From: an uncultured bacterium
GTDB lineage: Bacteria; Muiribacteriota; Ozemobacteria; Ozemobacterales; Ozemobacteraceae
DNA length: 47,943 bases
Direction: 5' to 3'
NCBI GenBank assembly: GCA_946407375.1
Contig: CAMJNS010000006.1
Span: forward strand, 1-47,943
The notes beneath the pieces were generated by a model that saw nothing but the letters and a program-made list of their open reading frames with translations, had not been told where the DNA came from and ran no database searches. This document shows, one piece after another, positions 19,954 through 28,763 of this stretch. Numbering within the stretch: position 1 is the first letter of the stretch; each line of letters starts with the position of its first letter. Position numbers and translations under genes: made by a program.

Positions 19954-20904
19954 ATGAAATTTAGATTGTTGTTTGCAATCGCATTGTTTGTAACTTTATT
20001 GGTTGGTTCTGTTCAGGCCGCCCCACTAACTATTGGTATTGTATTGTCTACTGGTGGTTTGGGTGACCAATCTTTTAATGATGCTGCTTATGAAGGCGTT
20101 GCTCTTTTAAGAAAAGAAGGAGCCTTGGTTGAAGTAGTAGATCCAGGTTCAATAAGTGGAATAGAACCAGCATTAAGATTTTTCTGCAAAAGAAAACTAG
20201 ATATGGTTTGTGCTGTTGGCGTTTTTGCAAATGAAGCAGTAAGACATGTTGCCAATGAATATCCTGATTCTAAAATCGTTCTTATCGATTCAGTAGTTTC
20301 TGAACCGAATGTTCTTTCAATTCTATTTGATGAAGAACAAGGCTCTTTCTTCGCTGGTGCTTTTGCTTCTCTTGTTAGCAAAAAAGGTTGCGTCGGCTTT
20401 ATGGGTGGTATGTATTCTCCTGTAATTGCAGGCTTTGAAAAAGGTTTTAGAAGCGGAGCAACTTTTGTAAATCCCAATATAAAATTCGTTTCAAAATATT
20501 TGGGTAACTCTCCAGAAGCTTTCGATATGGTTGATGAAGCAGAAAAAGTTGGTAATGAACTTAACCAATCTGGCGCAGATGTAATTTATCATGCTGCTGG
20601 TAAGAGTGGCTTAGGTTTAATTGCCGCTGCTAGACATGGTGATTTTTATGTAATCGGTGTTGATTCAGATCAGAGCCGTATTGCACCAGGTAAAGTTGCT
20701 GCTAGTGTTGTTAAAAGAATTGATATAGCATTGGTTAAAGCTGTTGAAGTATTGAAAAAGGGTAGCTTTAACGGTGGAGTTTGGACATTAGGTCTTCAAG
20801 ATCACGGAATTGAATTGGCTTACTCTAGATTCAATCGCGATCTAATAACTCATGAAATCAGTATTAAATTAGATGAAATTGAAGATTTCTTAATTAATAA
20901 ATAA
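19954..20904 (+). CDS. BMP/PnrA-family basic membrane protein, ABC substrate-binding type
   Basis: Signal peptide then LTIGIVLSTGGLGDQSFNDAAYEGVALL...GFMGGMYSPVIAGFEKGFRSGA...VIGVDSDQ, diagnostic of the BMP family. Confidence 0.93.
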   Translation: MKFRLLFAIALFVTLLVGSVQAAPLTIGIVLSTGGLGDQSFNDAAYEGVALLRKEGALVEVVDPGSISGIEPALRFFCKRKLDMVCAVGVFANEAVRHVANEYPDSKIVLIDSVVSEPNVLSILFDEEQGSFFAGAFASLVSKKGCVGFMGGMYSPVIAGFEKGFRSGATFVNPNIKFVSKYLGNSPEAFDMVDEAEKVGNELNQSGADVIYHAAGKSGLGLIAAARHGDFYVIGVDSDQSRIAPGKVAASVVKRIDIALVKAVEVLKKGSFNGGVWTLGLQDHGIELAYSRFNRDLITHEISIKLDEIEDFLINK

Positions 20905-20921
20905 GGATAATTCCTTATTTA

Positions 20922-20982
20922 AAAAAGCTATATTGTAAGTGTACAAAAAAATTAATCTAAACACTTGCGATATAGCTTTTTT
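20922..20982. terminator. Rho-independent terminator
   Basis: aaaaagctatattgtaagtgt ... acacttgcgatatagcttttt long stem with T tract. Confidence 0.8.
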
Positions 20983-21044
20983 ATTAATATAATTATATAA
21001 AATTATAAGTTTTTTATATAAGTCTATAAGCAGGAGGTCTGATT

Positions 21045-21818
21045 ATGTTTGCAATGACTTATAACAGACGCCAAAGTTTATCAATTCTTTTGGTGCTTTC
21101 TATGTTCTTCTGTATGTGGATGACTGTGTCTCCACTCAATTCCGCTAATGCTGGCATTCTAAAAAGTGTTGGTAATATAGCAAAATCAATATTTGTAAAC
21201 GTTGGCGCATTGGCTGCTGGTGCTATGACTGCTGTTCTTGGTGCTGCAGTTGGTGGTGGACCTCTTGGAATGGCTATAGGTGGTGTTGCTGGTTATTTCG
21301 TAGGTAAAAAAGTTCTTAAATGGACAACTTCTAGCGTAGCTAATTTTGCTACTGTTGCTGGTGCAGTTGCTGGTGGTTTCCTTTGCGCAGGTATGGGCTT
21401 CCCAATGCTTGCTATTGGTATTGTTGGCGGTGGTTTAATCGCTAGATTGCTTGTTAAAGGTGTTGGTGCTCTTATTAATAAAATTACTGGTGGCTCCACT
21501 GCTTTAATAAAGAAAGGCGATATTGATCCTGATGCTGCACAGCAAGAAAATGCTGAAGTAGTTTCTTTCATTCAAAGTCTACAAGAAGATAATACAACTA
21601 CAACAACTGCTGTGAAAGAAGAAGTTAAACCAGCTAAAGAAACTAGCAGTTCTTATGAAGTAAAAGATTCTCAGACTGCTTATAACAACTATATTGCTGC
21701 TTATCAAGACTATGTAAATTGCACTCAAAAAGGCGATGTTCAAGGTGCTAAAAAAGCCCAAGACGTTTATCTTAAGAATATGGAACTTTATCAGGCTCTT
21801 CTTAAACAGGGTCTATAA
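21045..21818 (+). CDS. Secreted/membrane glycine-zipper-rich hypothetical protein
   Basis: Signal-like N-terminus, Gly/Ala-rich hydrophobic segments (AAGAMTAVLGAAVGGGPLGMAIGGVAGYFVGKK); RBS aggagg upstream. Confidence 0.75.
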   Translation: MFAMTYNRRQSLSILLVLSMFFCMWMTVSPLNSANAGILKSVGNIAKSIFVNVGALAAGAMTAVLGAAVGGGPLGMAIGGVAGYFVGKKVLKWTTSSVANFATVAGAVAGGFLCAGMGFPMLAIGIVGGGLIARLLVKGVGALINKITGGSTALIKKGDIDPDAAQQENAEVVSFIQSLQEDNTTTTTAVKEEVKPAKETSSSYEVKDSQTAYNNYIAAYQDYVNCTQKGDVQGAKKAQDVYLKNMELYQALLKQGL

Positions 21819-21835
21819 TAAATAAATTAAAATAT

Positions 21836-21869
21836 AAAAAGCACGTTTTAATAAACGTGCTTTTTTTTT
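21836..21869. terminator. Rho-independent terminator
   Basis: aaaaagcacgttt taat aaacgtgctttttttt. Confidence 0.9.
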
Positions 21870-21876
21870 ACTACTT

Positions 21877-22464
21877 TTATTTCTTTGAGGTTTTATATAT
21901 AGATATTATTTCAAATATAATAAGACCTAAAAGAATAATAACAAATATATACTTAAATATTATTCCGTAATTGAAGGGCTCTGGCTGTTTTATTCCAAGT
22001 AAAGCACTATGACGTTCTATTTCGTATGTATCTTTATTCTTTTGTGCTAATTCCAAATAAACTAACCTAAGTTTGCTGTTATCTGGATTAAACATTAATC
22101 TTTTATCTAATTCTATTTTTGCTTTTTCATAAGGCATATTGTTTAAAAGTTCTATAAATTTTTTTTCTTCCATTACAGGTAAATTATTATTGGTATTTAA
22201 TGAAAAAGCATTCTCTTTTTTTAACCATATAGGTCTAGGTTGGTTGGGATCTAATGAATTTGCTTGATGCCAATACTTTTCTGCTTGTTTATAATTCCCT
22301 GATAATATAGCCTTTTTAGCTTTTTGCATTAAGGAAACAGCCATTTGTTTTTTTGAGTTTTCTATTCTATTTGGTGTAGCAGCCTGGGCTAAAAAAGTAA
22401 AATAATAAAAAGAAAATAACAAAACAACTAGTATCAAAGTATTATGAAAAGTAAAAAATTTCAT
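21877..22464 (-). CDS. TPR-like protein with signal peptide and C-terminal TM
   Basis: 195 aa; MQKAKKAILSGNYKQAEKYWHQANSLDPNQPRPIW TPR-like segment; terminal hydrophobic helix. Confidence 0.65.
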   Translation of the reverse strand: MKFFTFHNTLILVVLLFSFYYFTFLAQAATPNRIENSKKQMAVSLMQKAKKAILSGNYKQAEKYWHQANSLDPNQPRPIWLKKENAFSLNTNNNLPVMEEKKFIELLNNMPYEKAKIELDKRLMFNPDNSKLRLVYLELAQKNKDTYEIERHSALLGIKQPEPFNYGIIFKYIFVIILLGLIIFEIISIYKTSKK

Positions 22465-22472
22465 TGTCTTTA

Positions 22473-23075
22473 TTAGGGGCTAGCGGTAGGGTCTTTTACT
22501 ATTTTAATCATTCTAATGGAATTTTCACCACGAGTACTATCACCTAGTTTATTTTGGTATGGATACTCATCGATAGCCATAGAATTTAGTCTGAGGTTTT
22601 CAACCATAGATGCAGAGGCATTTGCTTCTTTTTCCCAAGCAATTGCCCAATCTCCAGAAGCTAATTCAAAACTTGTGTTGCTGGCATAGTTAACTGAAAC
22701 ACCCCAATATATTTGAGAACTAGATGTGCCCCACATATGTTCAGGAACAGAAGTATCTTTTAAATCTGTTTTTCTTAAAAATCCACATTCAGTTAGAATA
22801 GCTATCTTTTCGGATATTGATGCTACTGTGTCTGTTGCACAAAAATCTACCCAGCCTTTAGCTATTAAAGGACTACTAGGATCTTTGGCAGCTAAACGTG
22901 CTAAATCGATACCTTCGCGTAATTGGCTTAAATCAGAATCGTAGAAAACTTCTTTTTCTCTAGTGACTTGGGTTTGCTCGTCAGGCATTAATTTCATGGC
23001 TACAATTGCTGCTACTATGAGCATAATCATAACCATCATAAGCATGGAACCACGTTTGTTTATTGTTCTACGCAT
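22473..23075 (-). CDS. Pseudopilin-like protein lacking Glu+5 (GspK/PilX-like N-terminus)
   Basis: MRRTINKRGSMLMMVMIMLIVAAIVAMKLMPDEQ followed by a soluble domain. Confidence 0.55.
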   Translation of the reverse strand: MRRTINKRGSMLMMVMIMLIVAAIVAMKLMPDEQTQVTREKEVFYDSDLSQLREGIDLARLAAKDPSSPLIAKGWVDFCATDTVASISEKIAILTECGFLRKTDLKDTSVPEHMWGTSSSQIYWGVSVNYASNTSFELASGDWAIAWEKEANASASMVENLRLNSMAIDEYPYQNKLGDSTRGENSIRMIKIVKDPTASP

Positions 23076-23143
23076 TTTTATTTCTGCCCTTATCCTATCT
23101 TTAATATTAATGATATTCTCTTTTTAAATCAATAATAAAAAAT

Positions 23144-23178
23144 AAAAAACTTCGTCTTATATATAAGACGAAGTTTTT
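23144..23178. terminator. Rho-independent terminator downstream of galT paralog
   Basis: aaaaaacttcgtcttatatataagacgaagttttt perfect stem. Confidence 0.9.
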
Positions 23179-23182
23179 ATAA

Positions 23183-24187
23183 TTAATCCTTGATTTCTAC
23201 TGCTCTAAGAGCATCAGCAGCATCTTCTGGAGGTGTTGGATTGATGTAAAAACCTGAACCCCATTCAAAACCTGCTGTTTTAGTAAGTTTTGGTATTATT
23301 TCTACATGCCAGTGATAAAAGTCTTTGTATGAATCAGAACAGGGAGAAGAGTGAATAATAAAATTATATGGCTGACCTGGCAAAAGAGTTTCTAGTTTCT
23401 TTAAAGCTAATTGAAGAGTATTAGCAAAGAGTGGAACCATAGAGTTTTCAAGCATTTCAAAGAATGGAAAATGGTTTTTAGGAGCAATTTCCATTTCAAA
23501 TGGGAATCTTGAAGCGAATGGACAGAAAATGATGAAGTTATCATCTTCATAAACCAGTCTGCTTTTGCTTTTTGATTCCTGCTTTATTATGTCGCAGATT
23601 AAGCAACGATCATGGTAATGAAAATATTCTCTACAGCCTTCTAGTTCTTCTTCTATTCTTTTTGGAATAATAGGAGTTGCTATTATGTGAGAGTGAGCAT
23701 GGGATAATGCAGATAAACCAGCTCCACTATTTTTTACAATCATTAAATGTTTGTATCTTGGATTTTTCTTTAATTCTAATAGACGTTGCTTGTATGCCCA
23801 AATAATTTCTTTTACCTGAGTTGGAGTAGCATTTGAAAAAGTGGTGTTATGATCTGGAGCTTCTATAACCATTTCGTGAACACCTATAGAATTCATAGCA
23901 TCAAACATTCCTATTCCTTCACGATTTGAATCGCCTTCAGGAATTAGTATAGGAACTTTATCTGGAATGATTCTTATCCACCAGCCAGGAGTATTAGCTG
24001 CAGTACCAGCAGTTCTAAATGATAAGGTTTCTGGAGGTGTCATTGATTCATGACCCTGACAGAAAGGACAATTAGCTGCATCATCATTAGCTACTTCAAC
24101 TTTTTTGAAATCAGAAGGTCTTTTCCCTCTTTCAGGAGAAATAATAACCCATTGCTTAAGGATTGGATCTTTTCTTAATTGTGGCAT
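23183..24187 (-). CDS. Galactose-1-phosphate uridylyltransferase paralog with HAHSH active-site variant
   Basis: 334 aa GalT fold: NCPFCQG zinc motif, CLICDII, LSHAHSHIIATPIIPKR, FYHWHVEIIPKL. Confidence 0.88.
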   Translation of the reverse strand: MPQLRKDPILKQWVIISPERGKRPSDFKKVEVANDDAANCPFCQGHESMTPPETLSFRTAGTAANTPGWWIRIIPDKVPILIPEGDSNREGIGMFDAMNSIGVHEMVIEAPDHNTTFSNATPTQVKEIIWAYKQRLLELKKNPRYKHLMIVKNSGAGLSALSHAHSHIIATPIIPKRIEEELEGCREYFHYHDRCLICDIIKQESKSKSRLVYEDDNFIIFCPFASRFPFEMEIAPKNHFPFFEMLENSMVPLFANTLQLALKKLETLLPGQPYNFIIHSSPCSDSYKDFYHWHVEIIPKLTKTAGFEWGSGFYINPTPPEDAADALRAVEIKD

Positions 24188-24202
24188 TTCAAATATCCCT
24201 CC

Positions 24203-25198
24203 TTATTTGCTTTTAATCATGAATTGTGCAGCTTTTTCGGGTGCTACAGGATTAATATAAAAACCTGAACCCCATTCAAAACCTGCTGTTTTTGATAGTC
24301 TTGGCAATATTTCTATATGCCAATGATAATAGTCGGCACAGTGTTCATCGCAGGGAGATGTATGAATAACAAAATTAAATGGAGGGTTGTCCAAGGTTTT
24401 TATAAGCTTTTGCAAAGTTGAATGCATTACATCAGCAAGACCATCAATTTCTGATTCATCAATGTCTCCAAAAGAATCTTTATGGTCTTTTGGAGCTATC
24501 CAAGTTTCAAAAGGAAATCTTGCTGCAAAAGGTTCAAATGCAACAAACTGTTCGTTTTCGTGAACTATTCTATCTCCTTGACTGAGTTCTTGCCTAATAA
24601 TATCGCAGAAAACACATCTTTCTTTATAATAATAGTAGGTTTTTGCCCCATCAATTTCTTCCATTGCTCTTTTAGGAATTATAGGTGTAGCTATGAGCTG
24701 AGAATGTGGGTGATCAAGGCTAGCCCCAGCAGCTTGTCCATTGTTTTTGAAAATTAAAATATATCTGAAACGACGGTCTCGTCTTAAATCTCGGTATCTG
24801 TCAACGTAAGCATGAAGAATACGCGAAATTTGGTCAGTTGTGTAATTATGGAAACCATCTTCGTGTCTAGGAGATTCTATTATTACTTCGTGAGCACCCA
24901 CGCCATTCATCATATCATATACACCAATACCAGTACGGTCTAAATCTCCTTCTATTTGTAAGGCGGGGTATTTGTTTGGAACTACTCTGACAGCCCAACC
25001 AGGATTGTTGGGGAGTGTATCAGGGGTACGGTATGACATAACTTCTGGTGGAGACATTTTTTCGTTGCCTTCACAAAAAGGACATTTTATTGTTTGACGA
25101 GGTGGTTGAACAGTCTTAAAATCTTCAGGTGTTTTAGCCTGTTCGTGAAGTATTATAACCCATCTTTTTGTAACAGGGTCTTTTCGAAGCTGAGGCAT
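24203..25198 (-). CDS. galT: Galactose-1-phosphate uridylyltransferase
   Basis: 331 aa: KCPFCEGNEKMSPPE, canonical HPHSQ active site, YYHWHIEILPRL. Confidence 0.93.
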   Translation of the reverse strand: MPQLRKDPVTKRWVIILHEQAKTPEDFKTVQPPRQTIKCPFCEGNEKMSPPEVMSYRTPDTLPNNPGWAVRVVPNKYPALQIEGDLDRTGIGVYDMMNGVGAHEVIIESPRHEDGFHNYTTDQISRILHAYVDRYRDLRRDRRFRYILIFKNNGQAAGASLDHPHSQLIATPIIPKRAMEEIDGAKTYYYYKERCVFCDIIRQELSQGDRIVHENEQFVAFEPFAARFPFETWIAPKDHKDSFGDIDESEIDGLADVMHSTLQKLIKTLDNPPFNFVIHTSPCDEHCADYYHWHIEILPRLSKTAGFEWGSGFYINPVAPEKAAQFMIKSK

Positions 25199-25330
25199 TT
25201 ATTACTCCTTAAACCTTGAATCCTGTGGATTATACTATAGTATACTAATAATTAGCAACATTTTTAGATTTTTCCTTTTGTTTTTCTATGATTTAAATAT
25301 AAAAATATGTACACTATAAAAATAAAAAAG

Positions 25331-25359
25331 TTGACAAGTTGAGTGCACTCGTTTAATGT
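25331..25359 (+). promoter_or_regulatory. Sigma70-type promoter with palindrome in spacer
   Basis: TTGACA-N17-TAATGT; spacer contains perfect palindrome GAGTGCACTC (25341-25350). Confidence 0.5.
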
Positions 25360-25417
25360 ATTGTTGTACTTAATTTACTTGCTTATCAATGGTAATTTCA
25401 CATAGAGGTAACTAAAA

Positions 25418-26035
25418 GTGGGAAGAAAAAGAACTTGCGAATTGCCTTTCTGCCACGGTGTAGTAGAGGGCACGAAAAATAAACGCAGATGTGATAATGA
25501 TAGAAATATTCATCTGCACCAGATTATATCTAAAAGTGTTAAACGCATTATGCGTTATCTAGAAAATCATTCTGAAGTAACAGCAAATGATGTTAACCAT
25601 GATTTGTTTAAAGGCGAACTTGATAAAAATGAAAAAGGTTCAATGTACCGATTATTTCAAGCAATGGTTCGCGAAAAATATCTTGTTGAATGTGGTAAAA
25701 AAGATGGCTTAAAAGTCTATCGTTGTACAAAAAATGATAAGAAAGAAGAAGCCGTTGAAGAAAATGTAGTAGAAACTGTTCAGAAAGAAAATGTTGAAGA
25801 ACAGGTTCAGCAACCTGCACCAATAATTATTGAACGTAGATTAAGTCCAGAAGAAATTTTATTAGGAAAACTTCGTGAATTTGTTCATATGAAAAGTGGA
25901 CAATGGAACCACGAAGATTGGATTTGGTTATTAAATAGACCAGATATTAGAGAGTTTGGTATGTCTGAAAATGACATCGGAAGACTTTTAGAAGAAGAAA
26001 AAGCAAGATATTGGTTGCAACGTAATAATTACTGA
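25418..26035 (+). CDS. Hypothetical protein with Cys/His-rich N-terminus and possible winged-helix region (GTG start)
   Basis: 205 aa; RTCELPFCHG...RRCDNDRNIHLHQIISKSVKRIMRYLENHSEVTANDVNHDLF...; RBS agagg. Confidence 0.65.
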   Translation: MGRKRTCELPFCHGVVEGTKNKRRCDNDRNIHLHQIISKSVKRIMRYLENHSEVTANDVNHDLFKGELDKNEKGSMYRLFQAMVREKYLVECGKKDGLKVYRCTKNDKKEEAVEENVVETVQKENVEEQVQQPAPIIIERRLSPEEILLGKLREFVHMKSGQWNHEDWIWLLNRPDIREFGMSENDIGRLLEEEKARYWLQRNNY

Positions 26036-26041
26036 TAAGCA

Positions 26042-26080
26042 CAAAAAAGCATTTAGTTTAAAACTAAATGCTTTTTTTGT
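26042..26080. terminator. Rho-independent terminator
   Basis: aaaaaagcatttagttt-aaaactaaatgcttttttt. Confidence 0.9.
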
Positions 26081-26112
26081 GGGGCTTAGCTTATTCAATA
26101 TTAATAGAGTAT

Positions 26113-26144
26113 AAAAAAAGACCAACCTAAGTTGGTCTTTTTTT
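26113..26144. terminator. Rho-independent terminator of the Asp-rich protein gene (minus) / bidirectional
   Basis: aaaaaaagaccaacctaagttggtctttttttt. Confidence 0.88.
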
Positions 26145-26167
26145 TATCTGAAGTTAATCTTTATAGA

Positions 26168-26599
26168 TTATTCATCATCTTCATCATCATCGAAGTCGTC
26201 ATCTTCATCTTCGTCGTCGTCAAAATCTTCGTCATCGTCGAAGTCTTCGTCATCTTCGTCGTCAAAGTCTTCATCGTCTTCGAAGTCGTCGTCTTCATCA
26301 TCGAATTCGTCATCTTCGTATTCGTCTTCATCATCGAATTCATCGTCTTCGAATTCGTCATCATCATCTATATCATCATCATCGAATTCGTCATCATCAT
26401 CGTCGAAGTCTTCGTCTTCGTCATAGTCATCATCATCGTCATTAAATTCATCATCATCATCGTCATCGAAGTCGTCATCATCGAAGTCATCATCGTCATC
26501 AAAATCATCGTCTTCTTCTTCGAAGTCTTCGTCTTCATTATATTTAGGTTTTGCTGCAAGCAATTCTAAATCATCGTTATCATAATAATATTTTGGCAT
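26168..26599 (-). CDS. Extremely Asp/Glu-rich low-complexity protein
   Basis: MPKYYYDNDDLELLAAKPKYNEDEDFEEEDDDFDDDDDFDDDD...; RBS GAAAGGGG before ATG at 26599; strong upstream promoter TTGACA-N18-TATATT; terminator downstream. Confidence 0.75.
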   Translation of the reverse strand: MPKYYYDNDDLELLAAKPKYNEDEDFEEEDDDFDDDDDFDDDDFDDDDDDEFNDDDDDYDEDEDFDDDDDEFDDDDIDDDDEFEDDEFDDEDEYEDDEFDDEDDDFEDDEDFDDEDDEDFDDDEDFDDDEDEDDDFDDDEDDE

Positions 26600-26772
26600 G
26601 CTGATTACCCCTTTCTGGTGGTCAAGTGTCAAAATTAAATTTTACTATTTAGACTGCAATATATGCATAGTTGTTTATTACTGTCAACAATTTTTTTTGT
26701 AAATTTTTATATTTTTTTTATCTCTTTTCTCTGTTTTCTGTATTTTGTATTTCTATGCTCTAATTTTGTAGT

Positions 26773-26844
26773 CTACACATTGTCATAAACGTATAGCTTT
26801 CAGGGCTAAAGCCCATACGCTATGCTTATTATGACAAATGTGTA
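26773..26844. repeat. 72-bp imperfect inverted repeat (MITE-like/structured intergenic element)
   Basis: ctacacattgtcataa ... ttatgacaaatgtgtag with nested gtatagc/gctatgc and gggct-aa-agccc stems. Confidence 0.7.
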
Positions 26845-26958
26845 GCCAATTAGCATAATCTAATTAGACTTAAATGCCTAGTTTTCGCACAGCCTTTCGC
26901 AATGACGATTATGACCTTGTTCAGAGTATATAAACGTCATCGCAAACCGCAAGTTATA

Positions 26959-27007
26959 CGTCATTACGAGCAGTCGATAGACTGCGTGGTAAACCGTGGC
27001 GATCCAG
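26959..27007 (+). repeat. Dispersed palindromic intergenic repeat, copy 1
   Basis: CGTCATTACGAG-CAGTC-GATA-GACTG-...GTGGCGATCCAG; same frame as copy at 40101-40138 (inverted). Confidence 0.65.
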
Positions 27008-27297
27008 TAAAAATTTAATGCATATACCTAGTTTTTAGACAAGCTCTGCAAGGCGTTACTGAAAGCAAAACGAAGTCCATCTAGAAAAGAAAATTTAAGG
27101 CGTTTTCCCTGTTCTAAACTCTTAGCTCTATATTATGAATGAAATAGGCTAAACTTATTTTGTAATAAGTGTTTAAGCTATATAAGTTTGAAAAAATACC
27201 CTGTTTTTTGAAACAAGTTAATAAAAATAGGGGTGATTTTTAGATGCAATATTATATAAGAATGATTATAAGTATAATTATTTATGAAAAATTTTTA

Positions 27298-27345
27298 AAA
27301 GTGTACACTTTAATTCTTGACTATTATATAAATTTGTTTTAATAT
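27298..27345 (+). promoter_or_regulatory. ffh promoter with upstream operator-like palindrome
   Basis: AAAGTGTACACTTT perfect palindrome (27298-27311), then TTGACT-N17-TAATAT (27317-27345). Confidence 0.55.
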
Positions 27346-27379
27346 ACATCCACTGATTTGATTATTAGGAGATTTTTTG

Positions 27380-28720
27380 ATGTTTCAAGGCCTTTCAGAA
27401 AAGCTAATCGGCGTATTTGAAAAAATACGTGGTGTTGGTAAGCTTACCGAAAAAGATGTTGATACTGCTTTAAACGAAGTTAAAATGGCTTTGTTAGAAG
27501 CTGATGTCAACTTTAAAGTAGTTAAGAACTTTATCAAACGTATAAAAGAACGAGCTTTAGGGGCTGAAATACTAAAAAGTCTTACTCCTGGGCAACAGGT
27601 TATCAAGATCGTTCATGAAGAACTTGTTGTTTTACTTGGTAGCGAAAGAAGTAAAATTAATATCGCTCCAAAGAAACCTACAATTATCTTGATGGCTGGG
27701 CTTCAAGGTTCTGGTAAAACTACTACTAGTGCAAAATTGGCTTTAAATCTTCGTAAAGAAGAAAAAAAGAAACCCTTACTAGTAGCTTGTGACATTTATA
27801 GACCAGCAGCAGTTAAGCAACTTCAAGTTTTAGGTGATCAACTTGGCGTTGAAGTCTTTGTTGGAAAAGAAGGTGAAAAGCCCTCTTTGATCGCTAAAAA
27901 TGCAGTAGATTATGCTAGAAGTAATAATCTTGATGTCGTAATCATAGATACTGCAGGTCGTTTGCATATAGATGAAGATATGATGGGCGAAGTAAAAGAG
28001 ATTAAGACTGTTGTTGAACCCCATGAAATTCTTCTGGTTGTTGATGCAATGACTGGTCAAGATGCTGTTAATATGGCAACAGCATTTAATCAAATGTTAG
28101 AACTGACTGGTATAATTCTAACCAAGCTTGATGGCGATGCTAGAGGTGGTGCTGCACTTTCAATTAGAGAAGTTACAGGGAAGCCAGTTAAATTTGTAGG
28201 TGTTGGTGAAAAATCTTCATCTTTAGAACCTTTTTATCCCGACCGTATGGCTCAGAGAATTCTGGGCATGGGCGATGTGCTTTCATTAATTGAAAAAGCA
28301 CAAGAAAACTTTGATGAAGCCAAAATGAAGGAAATCGAAAAAAGACTTCTGGAAGCAGAATTTAATTTCAATGATTTTCTTTATCAGCTAAATCAAATTA
28401 AAAAAATGGGACCTCTTGATCAACTTTTAGGAATGATTCCAGGTTTTTCTCAATTGGGAGACCTTTCTAGCTTCTCCTATGATGATAAGAGGTTTAAACG
28501 TTTTGAAGCGATCATTCTTTCTATGACAGAAAAAGAAAGAAATCATCCCGATATGATAGATTCGTCAAGACGTAAAAGAATAGCAGTTGGTAGTGGTAAC
28601 GACATTAATGAAGTAAATATGTTTTTTAAACAGTTTACTCAAATGCGTAAAATGATGAAGCAACTCGGCAATTTTGGAAAACGCCGTGGTGGCAGATTCT
28701 CAAGAATGTTTGGAATGTAA
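27380..28720 (+). CDS. ffh: Signal recognition particle protein Ffh
   Basis: GLQGSGKTTTSAKLA, DTAGRLHIDEDMM, TKLDGDARGGAALS; Met-rich C-terminal M domain. Confidence 0.98.
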   Translation: MFQGLSEKLIGVFEKIRGVGKLTEKDVDTALNEVKMALLEADVNFKVVKNFIKRIKERALGAEILKSLTPGQQVIKIVHEELVVLLGSERSKINIAPKKPTIILMAGLQGSGKTTTSAKLALNLRKEEKKKPLLVACDIYRPAAVKQLQVLGDQLGVEVFVGKEGEKPSLIAKNAVDYARSNNLDVVIIDTAGRLHIDEDMMGEVKEIKTVVEPHEILLVVDAMTGQDAVNMATAFNQMLELTGIILTKLDGDARGGAALSIREVTGKPVKFVGVGEKSSSLEPFYPDRMAQRILGMGDVLSLIEKAQENFDEAKMKEIEKRLLEAEFNFNDFLYQLNQIKKMGPLDQLLGMIPGFSQLGDLSSFSYDDKRFKRFEAIILSMTEKERNHPDMIDSSRRKRIAVGSGNDINEVNMFFKQFTQMRKMMKQLGNFGKRRGGRFSRMFGM

Positions 28721-28763
28721 AAGCCGTTAATATCGGTTTTAACAAATATAAGGAGTTTATATA

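Noticed and set aside
26132-26569. 145-aa plus-strand ORF rich in V/I/F
   Set aside because: Mirror image of the GAT/GAC/GAA repeat coding the Asp-rich protein; no RBS and repeat-driven open frame. The same applies to minus ORFs 26161..26367 and 26368..26559.
26640-27379. 4.5S/SRP RNA gene next to ffh
   Set aside because: Looked for the conserved GGAAGCAGC-type loop and a matching hairpin; not found. The interval is instead composed of repeats.
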